Positions 16,950 to 23,004 of a stretch of DNA of 36,904 nt are shown one piece after another. Source of the DNA: Clostridiales bacterium (lineage in GTDB: Bacteria; Bacillota; Clostridia; Christensenellales; UBA1750); the NCBI GenBank assembly GCA_015056005.1, contig SVHB01000020.1, positions 1 to 36,904 on the forward strand. Direction: 5' to 3'. Within the stretch, counting starts at the first letter, position 1. The number at the start of each line of letters is the position of its first letter. The position numbers and the translations under genes are program-made. The notes beneath the pieces are model-generated. The model ran no database searches, was not told where the DNA came from, and worked only from the letters and a program-made list of their open reading frames with translations.

Positions 16950-18607
16950 TGTCGTATCTGTATGAAAAATATGCAAAAGCGACCTACGGCGAAGACGGTC
17001 AGCTGCTTGATATAAAGCTCAATGTTCCCGAAAACTTTAACTTTGGTTTTGACTGCGTAGATTACCTTGGCACCACCAAGCCCGAAAAGGTTGCAATGCG
17101 CTGGGAGAACGTCGCGGGTGATATGAGGACCTATACCTTCAAGGATATAATGGAAGAGTCCGCCCGCACCGCAAATTACTTCAAGTCTCTGGGCATCAAA
17201 AAGGGCGACAGGGTTCTGGTCATCTTAAAGCGCCATTATCAGTTCTGGTTCACCATCGTGGCTCTTCATAAGATCGGAGCGATCATCGTTCCCGCAACTC
17301 ATCAGCTGATGACCAAGGACATCGTTTACAGGGTGAACGCAGCAGGTATAACCGCTGTCGTAGCCACCACCGATGACGAGCTTGCCGATAATGTCGACGC
17401 TGCTCAGAAGGATTCGCCCACTTTGGTCACAAAGATTTGCGTCAACAAAAAGAGAGAAGGCTGGGAGTTCTTTGACGAGGGCATCGCAAAGCAAAGCCCG
17501 GTATTTGAAAGACCTACGGGCGACGATGCGACATACGCAGACGAGCCGATGATAATGTACTTTACCTCGGGCACCACCGGCTATCCCAAGATCGCATCCC
17601 ATTCCCATGCCTATGCGATAGGTCATATTTCTACCGCAAGATGGTGGCATAACGTCGATCCCGACGGCATCCACCTGACCGTTGCCGATACCGGCTGGGG
17701 CAAGGCAGTTTGGGGCAAGCTCTACGGACAGTGGATGTGCGAAGCTGCTGTATTGGTATACGATTACGACAGATTCGTGGCAAACGATCTTCTCAACCTG
17801 TTTGCAAAGTATAAGATCACCACTTTCTGCGCGCCGCCCACCATATACAGGTTCTTCATCAAAGAGGATCTTTCAAAATATGATCTTTCTTCCCTCAAAT
17901 ATGTCACCACCGCAGGCGAGGCGCTGAACCCTGAGGTATTTAATAAGTTCTATGAAGCCACAGGTGTAAAGCTCATGGAAGGCTTCGGTCAGACCGAAAC
18001 TACGCTCACCATAGCAAACTACGTGGGTTCTCAGCCCAAGCCCGGTTCCATGGGCAAGCCAAGCCCTCAGTATGATATGTGCCTTATGGACGGTGAGGGC
18101 AAGCCCGTGGTCACAGGTCAGGTCGGCGAAATCTGCATCAATATCGAAAACGGCATCCCCTACGGTTTGTTCCAGGGCTATTACCGCGATCAGGAAAAGA
18201 CCGACGAGGTAATGTACGACGGCTATTATCACACCGGCGATATGGCGTGGAGAGATGAGGACGGCTATTTCTGGTACGTTGGCAGAACCGACGATGTTAT
18301 CAAATCCTCAGGCTATCGCATCGGACCGTTTGAGATCGAAAGCGTTATCATGGAGCTTCCTTATGTGCTCGAATGCGCTATAACCGGCGTTCCCGATCCC
18401 CTGCGCGGTCAGGTCGTAAAGGCTACCATCGTGCTGGTAAAGGGCAAGGAAGGTACCGAGGAGCTTAAAAAAGAGATCCAGAACTATGTAAAGCATAAGA
18501 CTGCTCCCTATAAGTATCCCCGTGTGGTCGAATTTGTGACCGAGCTTCCCAAAACCATCAGCGGCAAGATCAGGCGAGTTGAGCTCAGAGCGAAGGATAA
18601 TAAATAA
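16949..18607 (+). CDS. AMP-forming acyl-CoA synthetase (medium/short-chain type)
   Basis: Activates a carboxylic acid to its CoA thioester with ATP. The 552-residue protein has the P-loop-like MYFTSGTTGYPKIASHSH segment (A3 motif), GFGQTET (A5), YHTGDMAW (A7), GRTDDVIKSSGYRIGPFE (A8) and the catalytic Lys in PKTISGKIRRVEL (A10), so it looks fully active. The overall pattern is close to ACSM/AcsA-like enzymes for short, branched or medium acids; exact substrate is not readable. It sits under a T-box, unusual for this family: an Ile-type specifier would fit activation of 2-methylbutyrate or propionate for reductive isoleucine synthesis. Ribosome site GGAGGAG is inside the regulator gene. Confidence 0.92.
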   Translation: MSYLYEKYAKATYGEDGQLLDIKLNVPENFNFGFDCVDYLGTTKPEKVAMRWENVAGDMRTYTFKDIMEESARTANYFKSLGIKKGDRVLVILKRHYQFWFTIVALHKIGAIIVPATHQLMTKDIVYRVNAAGITAVVATTDDELADNVDAAQKDSPTLVTKICVNKKREGWEFFDEGIAKQSPVFERPTGDDATYADEPMIMYFTSGTTGYPKIASHSHAYAIGHISTARWWHNVDPDGIHLTVADTGWGKAVWGKLYGQWMCEAAVLVYDYDRFVANDLLNLFAKYKITTFCAPPTIYRFFIKEDLSKYDLSSLKYVTTAGEALNPEVFNKFYEATGVKLMEGFGQTETTLTIANYVGSQPKPGSMGKPSPQYDMCLMDGEGKPVVTGQVGEICINIENGIPYGLFQGYYRDQEKTDEVMYDGYYHTGDMAWRDEDGYFWYVGRTDDVIKSSGYRIGPFEIESVIMELPYVLECAITGVPDPLRGQVVKATIVLVKGKEGTEELKKEIQNYVKHKTAPYKYPRVVEFVTELPKTISGKIRRVELRAKDNK

Positions 18608-18619
18608 TAGGAGAATGCA

Positions 18620-19108
18620 ATGGACGACATCAGCCTTATTATTAAAGCAAGGGATATGCTGAAGGATATCACTCCGCTTAAGACCAACTGCGGTCTGACC
18701 TGCTCTGCGGCCTGCTGTCAAAGCCCGGACGATGAAGAAGAAACTCTCGGCATGAGCCTTTTCCCCGGCGAGGAGACCCTCTACAGAAAGAAATTTTCAT
18801 GGTATCAGGTGCATAAAGGACCAAGTGAAAATATACTTACCTGCGAGGGCAGCTGCCCCAGGGACGACAGACCCCTTGCATGCAGGATTTTCCCGCTCAC
18901 GCCTTATGAGAAGAACGGAAAACTGTACATAAAGATGGATAAGCGCGCTTCAACCATGTGCCCCCTTTATGCCAGCGGGAAACGGGGACTTCAGCCGATC
19001 TTCGTGGATACCGTAAAAGAGGCTATGGAGCTTTTATGGCAAAGCGAGAAAATGCGTGAGCATATATACATGATATCAAGGCAGATCGACGAATTTGATA
19101 TACTGTAA
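18620..19108 (+). CDS. YkgJ-family cysteine-cluster protein
   Basis: The 162-residue cytoplasmic protein has an N-terminal CGLTCSAACC group (residues near 27-36), CEGSCPRDDRPLACRIFPLTPY (near 74-95) and a later Cys in STMCPLY. This is the pattern of the YkgJ/UPF0153 family, which is thought to bind zinc or an Fe-S cluster; its function is unknown. AGGAGA precedes the ATG, and the gap to the acyl-CoA synthetase is 12 bases, so it is very likely the third gene of the T-box transcript. A new promoter follows it. Confidence 0.8.
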   Translation: MDDISLIIKARDMLKDITPLKTNCGLTCSAACCQSPDDEEETLGMSLFPGEETLYRKKFSWYQVHKGPSENILTCEGSCPRDDRPLACRIFPLTPYEKNGKLYIKMDKRASTMCPLYASGKRGLQPIFVDTVKEAMELLWQSEKMREHIYMISRQIDEFDIL

Positions 19109-19126
19109 AATATTTGACGGTTTCTG

Positions 19127-19155
19127 TTTACATTTTATTGATTTAATTGTATAAT
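19127..19155 (+). promoter_or_regulatory. Promoter for the small membrane protein
   Basis: TTTACA (19127-19132), 17 bases, TATAAT (19150-19155), 46 bases upstream of the start codon; a strong vegetative-type promoter. Confidence 0.75.
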
Positions 19156-19201
19156 AAAATCAGTTGAAAACAATTTAACAATAAATGTGGAGGTAATCTT
19201 T

Positions 19202-19537
19202 ATGGCACAGAAAATGACAGTTCCGGTATTTGATGAAAAGGATATTCAGGACAATAAGATAATCTGCGCTATCAGTTATCTTTGGATTCTGTTCTTCCTG
19301 CCCCTTGTAGCATGTCCGAATTCCGCTTACGGCAAGTTTACCGCCAATCAGGCGCTGCTTCTGTTCATTGCGGGTGTGATCGTCGGTGTTGTGGGCATCA
19401 TTCCCATTCTCGGCACCATTGTCAGCATCGTTGGCGGTATCGCCCTTTTCATCTTCACAGTTCTCCAGTTCGTCGCAACCATTCAGGGCAAAGTAAGAGT
19501 CGTTCCCTTCATCGGCCATATCCAGATAATCAAATAG
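19202..19537 (+). CDS. Small Tic20/DUF4870-like membrane protein
   Basis: The 111-residue product has a soluble N-terminus (about 1-22) and three hydrophobic segments (about 23-40 with the AISYLWILFFLPLVACP pattern, 52-75 and 76-95), with FTANQALLLF between the first two. This matches the Tic20-like/DUF4870 group of small bacterial membrane proteins, function unknown. A GTG at 19187 is part of the ribosome site GTGGAGGT, so the ATG at 19202 is chosen. It is a monocistronic unit between its own promoter and a terminator, and has the base composition of the surrounding core genes. Confidence 0.75.
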   Translation: MAQKMTVPVFDEKDIQDNKIICAISYLWILFFLPLVACPNSAYGKFTANQALLLFIAGVIVGVVGIIPILGTIVSIVGGIALFIFTVLQFVATIQGKVRVVPFIGHIQIIK

Positions 19538-19549
19538 ATAATCACGAAA

Positions 19550-19586
19550 GAGCCTGCTTGAAAACAGCAGGCTCGCTTTTACTTTT
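19550..19586 (+). terminator. Terminator after the Tic20-like gene
   Basis: GAGCCTGCT (19550-19558) pairs with AGCAGGCTC (19566-19574), then CGCTTTTACTTTT. The next gene starts only 27 bases further on, so readthrough may feed it. Confidence 0.85.
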
Positions 19587-19612
19587 AGGCTACCTGCATG
19601 GGAGGCAATATG

Positions 19613-20389
19613 ATGAGCGAAAAGGCGTATTCAAATCAATCAACGGATAAGGCTCTTGATATAATAGAGCTGCTCGCAGTGGCGGAAGAGCCGCTCAGGC
19701 TGCAGACCATCGCCGAAAGGCTCAATATGAACGCAAGCACTGCGCTCAGGTTTATCAATTCGCTCAAGCGCAGGGGTTATGTTATGCAGGAGAACGATAC
19801 GCCAAAGTATTATCTTTCCATGAAGATATGCTCGCTTTCCTATAATGTGCTCAAAAGCAACAATATCGCCAAGCTGGCGGCTCCGTATCTCGCCTCGGTC
19901 AGCGAAGTCTTCAGGGAATGCGCCTGCCTTTCCAAGGAAAGCGATATGTCGGTGCTGTATATCGGCATGCATGACGGCCCGGACAGAATGCTCAGAACAT
20001 TCAGCTATATCGGAAAAGTCGCCCCGATGCACTGCACGGGCTCGGGAAAGCTGTTCTTGATGGAATATAATCAGGAGAGAATTGAAGAATATTACCTGCG
20101 CAAAGGCCTTCCCATGCTCACGCCGCATACCATCACCTCGCTTCCAAGGCTCATGGACGAGCTGAGGAAGATCCACGGAAGAGGATATTCTCTGGATGAC
20201 GAGGAATGCGAGCTGGGCTCAAGATGCGTTGCCGTGCCCGTCAGGGACTATACGGGCAGGATAGTTGCCGCAATGAGCGTTACAGGCCCATCAAACAGGA
20301 TGACGCAGGAAAAGATCGACGCCCATATAGATTCGCTTATAGAAGCCGCAGACGGCGTCTCAAAGCTGCTTGGCTATGTGACCGAATAA
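19613..20389 (+). CDS. IclR-family transcriptional regulator
   Basis: The 258-residue product has a winged helix-turn-helix at about 8-70 (KALDIIELLAVAEEPLRLQT, RLNMNASTALRFINSLKRRG) and an IclR effector domain at about 75-250 with the HCTGSGKLFL segment, the RGYSLDDEECELGSRCVAVPV signature and SVTGPSNRM. GGGAGG at 19600-19605 favours ATG 19613 (7-base spacing) over ATG 19610 or 19598. It is next to tRNA genes, not a catabolic operon, so the regulated pathway cannot be inferred from position; the nearest sugar-related genes are pgi and the FAD oxidoreductase on the other strand. Confidence 0.92.
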   Translation: MSEKAYSNQSTDKALDIIELLAVAEEPLRLQTIAERLNMNASTALRFINSLKRRGYVMQENDTPKYYLSMKICSLSYNVLKSNNIAKLAAPYLASVSEVFRECACLSKESDMSVLYIGMHDGPDRMLRTFSYIGKVAPMHCTGSGKLFLMEYNQERIEEYYLRKGLPMLTPHTITSLPRLMDELRKIHGRGYSLDDEECELGSRCVAVPVRDYTGRIVAAMSVTGPSNRMTQEKIDAHIDSLIEAADGVSKLLGYVTE

Positions 20390-20413
20390 ATTTGACCCCA
20401 AAATAAAAAGCTA

Positions 20414-20442
20414 TTGCCAAATGTGCCCGCCTGTGATATAAT
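20414..20442 (+). promoter_or_regulatory. Promoter of the tRNA pair
   Basis: TTGCCA (20414-20419), 17 bases, TATAAT (20437-20442), ending 17 bases before the first tRNA base. Confidence 0.75.
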
Positions 20443-20459
20443 CTACTATTGATGGGCCT

Positions 20460-20535
20460 GCCAATATAGCTCAGTCGGTAGAGCAATGGTTTCGTAAACC
20501 ATAGGTCAAGGGTTCGAGTCCCTTTATTGGCTCCA
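20460..20535 (+). tRNA. tRNA-Thr (anticodon CGT)
   Basis: A 76-base cloverleaf: acceptor GCCAATA/TATTGGC (20525-20531), D arm with GCTCAGTCGGTAGAGC, anticodon arm ATGGT-TTCGTAA-ACCAT with CGT at 20493-20495, and T arm AAGGG-TTCGAGT-CCCTT. The discriminator is T and CCA is encoded (20533-20535). It reads ACG codons. Confidence 0.97.
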
Positions 20536-20541
20536 CAATAA

Positions 20542-20618
20542 CGAGGTGTAGCGCAGTTTGGTAGCGCGTTTGGTTCGGGACCAAAAGGTCGCGGGTTCGA
20601 ATCCCGCCGCTTCGACCA
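20542..20618 (+). tRNA. tRNA-Pro (anticodon CGG)
   Basis: A 77-base cloverleaf: acceptor CGAGGTG/CGCTTCG (20608-20614) with two G-U pairs, anticodon arm TTTGG-TTCGGGA-CCAAA with CGG at 20576-20578, and T arm GCGGG-TTCGAAT-CCCGC. CCA is encoded at 20616-20618. It lies 6 bases after tRNA-Thr and shares its transcript. It reads CCG codons. Confidence 0.97.
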
Positions 20619-20621
20619 GAA

Positions 20622-20657
20622 GAAGCCGGAAACCGAAAGGTTTCCGGCTTCTTTTTT
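20622..20657 (+). terminator. Strong terminator after the tRNA pair
   Basis: A 13-pair perfect stem GAAGCCGGAAACC (20622-20634)/GGTTTCCGGCTTC (20639-20651) with a GAAA loop, followed by six T. Confidence 0.95.
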
Positions 20658-20672
20658 GTCTCTTTTGCACAA

Positions 20673-20695
20673 AGCGCCGTCTTTGGCGCTTTTTT
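20673..20695 (+). terminator. Second terminator-like hairpin in tandem
   Basis: AGCGCC (20673-20678)/GGCGCT (20685-20690), loop GTCTTT, then TTTTT. It acts as a backup to the stronger hairpin just upstream. From 20697 to about 20805 nothing further is recognised. Confidence 0.75.
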
Positions 20696-20806
20696 CATGC
20701 AACGGATGTGCAACCTTGGGGAAAGGGCCAAAGACACGTTCCCCTATTGTGCGGTTAATTTGGCTGATTCTTGGAGCGCGGGGCCAAAAGGTAGTAGGAC
20801 TGCCTG

Positions 20807-20835
20807 TTGTTTGATAATATCGTGCGTGGTATAAT
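20807..20835 (+). promoter_or_regulatory. Promoter of the HAD phosphatase gene
   Basis: TATAAT at 20830-20835 with TTGTTT (20807-20812) 17 bases upstream. The -10 is perfect, the -35 partial. Confidence 0.55.
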
Positions 20836-20894
20836 ATACTCGAGATCATCTAAGAATAATACGGATATCTTTTTGATTTCGATGGGAGATAAAT

Positions 20895-21533
20895 ATGGAC
20901 TACAGGTACTATCTTTTTGATTTTGACGGGACTTTGGTTGATTCGATGCCCACTTATGTTTCCGTGATGCTGAGGATACTTGACGAGCACGGTGTTTTGT
21001 ACGGCGATGATATAATGAAGATCATCACTCCTCTTGGCTACGCAGGTGCGGCAAAATATTTCCTGGATAATTTTAAGATCAATTCGACGCAGGAAGACCT
21101 AATAAAAAAGATGCATTCCTATGCGCTTGCTGCGTATCGCGATGAGATCGAGGCAAAGTCGAATGTAGTTTATGTGCTGCATGAGCTCAAAGCGCGTTCA
21201 TGCAGCCTGAATGTTTTGACGGCGAGCCCGCATGAGATGCTTGATCCTTGCCTCAAAAGGCTCGGAATATTCGATCTGTTCGATAACATTTGGTCGTGCG
21301 AAGATTTTAATACCACGAAGGCCGATCCAAAAATATATCGCATGGCAGCAGAAAGGATAGGGGCGGATATGCGGCAGATACTCTTCCTTGACGACAATTA
21401 TAACGCCGACCTTTCCGCGAAGAATGCGGGTATGCCAGTTTGCGGAGTGTTTGATCCGTCTTCTAAGGAATATGAAAACGAGATAAGAAGCATCACAGAT
21501 CATTACATAACGGATTTCATAGAGCTTTTATAA
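20895..21533 (+). CDS. HAD-superfamily phosphatase (Gph/beta-PGM-like)
   Basis: The 212-residue cytoplasmic phosphatase has motif I DFDGTLVDS (near 8-16) with a helical cap domain after it (about 17-85), motif II with LTASPHEML, motif III Lys in TKADPKIYR, and motif IV LFLDDNYNADLSAK. This is the subfamily I arrangement of phosphoglycolate phosphatase and sugar-phosphate phosphatases or mutases; the substrate is undetermined. The gene stands alone, with its own promoter, and converges on pgi across a shared terminator hairpin. The proximity to pgi might hint at a sugar-phosphate role, but convergence is weak evidence. Confidence 0.88.
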   Translation: MDYRYYLFDFDGTLVDSMPTYVSVMLRILDEHGVLYGDDIMKIITPLGYAGAAKYFLDNFKINSTQEDLIKKMHSYALAAYRDEIEAKSNVVYVLHELKARSCSLNVLTASPHEMLDPCLKRLGIFDLFDNIWSCEDFNTTKADPKIYRMAAERIGADMRQILFLDDNYNADLSAKNAGMPVCGVFDPSSKEYENEIRSITDHYITDFIELL

Positions 21534-21535
21534 CA

Positions 21536-21562
21536 AAAAACGCAGTCAGTTGACTGCGTTTT
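21536..21562. terminator. Bidirectional terminator between the HAD gene and pgi
   Basis: AAACGCAGTCA (21538-21548) pairs with TGACTGCGTTT (21551-21561). It is flanked by an A-run on the left and T-runs on the right, so it can end transcripts from either side. Confidence 0.85.
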
Positions 21563-21575
21563 TGTTTTTTATTGT

Positions 21576-22916
21576 TTACTTGAGCCTTGCTTCGAGCTCT
21601 GCTTTGCGGTCTTCGTAGCCGGGTTTGCCGAGGAGGGCGAACATGTTCTTCTTATAGGCTTCGACGCCGGGCTGGTCAAAGGGGTTGACGCCAAGCAGAT
21701 AGCCGGAAAGGCCGACGGCTTTTTCAAAGAAGTATACCAGATAGCCGAAATGATAAGCATCGGCTTTGTCGATCTCAACGAGAATATTGGGGGTACCGCC
21801 GTCCATATGAGCCATCAGGGTGCCCTGATATGCCTTGGAGTTTACGAACTGAACGGACTTGCCTGCCAGATAATTGAGACCGTCGATGTCCTCTGCGGCT
21901 TCCTCGATGAAAGCTTCGCTCCTGGGCTCGTTGACCCAAATTACGGTTTCGAACAGGTTCCTGGAACCGTCTTGAATGAACTGACCGATGGAATGCAAAT
22001 CGGTGGAGAAGTTTGCAGAGGTGGGGAAGATGCCCTTATGATCCTTGCCCTCGGATTCTGCAAACAGCTGCTTGAACCATTCACCCATCATGGTAAGAGC
22101 GGGCTCGTAGTTTACAAGAATCTCGGTAGCCTTGCCCTTGTGATAGAGGATGGTACGCAGCGCGGCGTATCTGAAGGAGGGGTTGGTGGTCATATCGCCG
22201 TCCTTGCAGACGGTGAGAGCATCCTGAGCGCCCTTCATCATTTCGTCGATATCGATGCCGGCTGCTGCGATGGGCAGAAGACCTACTGCTGTGAGCACGG
22301 AGAAACGACCGCCGACGTCATCGGGAACCACGAAAGACTCGTAACCTTCTGCGGTTGCAAGAGCCTTGAGAGCGCCTCGTGCCTTGTCGGTGGTGGCGTA
22401 GATACGACCCTTTGCGCCTTCCTTGCCGTATTTTTCTTCAAGAAGCTTCTTGAAGATACGGAAAGCGATGGCGGGCTCGGTGGTGGTGCCGCTCTTGGAG
22501 ATGATGTTCACGGAGAAATCACGGCTGCCGATGATCTTTACGATATCGTTGAGGTAGGAAGAGGAGATGTTGCTGCCCACGAAATAAACCTCGGGGATGC
22601 CCTCTTCACGGATGCCGTTGTACATCTGACCTTTGCAGAACTCGATCGCAGCTCTTGCGCCCAGATAGGAGCCGCCGATACCGATAACGACCAGAACGTC
22701 GCTGTCGGACTGGATCTTCTTGGCTGCCTTCTTGATGCGGGCGAATTCTTCCTTATCGTAATTTACGGGAAGGTCGAGCCAGCCGAGGAAGTCATTGCCT
22801 GCGCCGCTGCGGGAAAACAGAACGTTGTTAGCAGTGTTGATCATATCGGACATGTAATTGAGCTCACGCTCTTCAACGAAACCGGCAACACCGGTCATTT
22901 TTAAGTTCATTGCCAT
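21576..22916 (-). CDS. pgi: Glucose-6-phosphate isomerase
   Basis: Interconverts glucose-6-phosphate and fructose-6-phosphate in glycolysis. The 446-residue length is that of the short bacterial Pgi type. Visible signatures are [15 protein letters not shown] (near 78-92), [15 protein letters not shown] (near 138-152), the [14 protein letters not shown] segment (near 200-215), the STDLHSIGQ segment and the C-terminal [13 protein letters not shown] stretch with the catalytic Lys. The minus-strand start at 22916 has a weak GGTGA site. Its own promoter precedes it (TTGTAA-N17-TATAAT), so it is independent of the upstream FAD oxidoreductase gene. Confidence 0.97.
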   Translation of the reverse strand: MAMNLKMTGVAGFVEERELNYMSDMINTANNVLFSRSGAGNDFLGWLDLPVNYDKEEFARIKKAAKKIQSDSDVLVVIGIGGSYLGARAAIEFCKGQMYNGIREEGIPEVYFVGSNISSSYLNDIVKIIGSRDFSVNIISKSGTTTEPAIAFRIFKKLLEEKYGKEGAKGRIYATTDKARGALKALATAEGYESFVVPDDVGGRFSVLTAVGLLPIAAAGIDIDEMMKGAQDALTVCKDGDMTTNPSFRYAALRTILYHKGKATEILVNYEPALTMMGEWFKQLFAESEGKDHKGIFPTSANFSTDLHSIGQFIQDGSRNLFETVIWVNEPRSEAFIEEAAEDIDGLNYLAGKSVQFVNSKAYQGTLMAHMDGGTPNILVEIDKADAYHFGYLVYFFEKAVGLSGYLLGVNPFDQPGVEAYKKNMFALLGKPGYEDRKAELEARLK

Positions 22917-22963
22917 TTGATTTCACCATTTTCCTAATTTTGGGGCAAAAACACCCAAACTCT

Positions 22964-22992
22964 ATTATAAAACTAATATTGCCCGATTACAA
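22964..22992 (-). promoter_or_regulatory. Promoter of pgi
   Basis: On the minus strand TTGTAA (22992-22987), 17 bases, TATAAT (22969-22964), 48 bases before the start codon. Confidence 0.7.
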
Positions 22993-23004
22993 GTGTTTTT
23001 TGTT

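Noticed and set aside
21750-22904. 384-codon frame on the plus strand opposite pgi
   Set aside because: It is the complement of a fully conserved pgi gene, and its translation has no recognisable domain.
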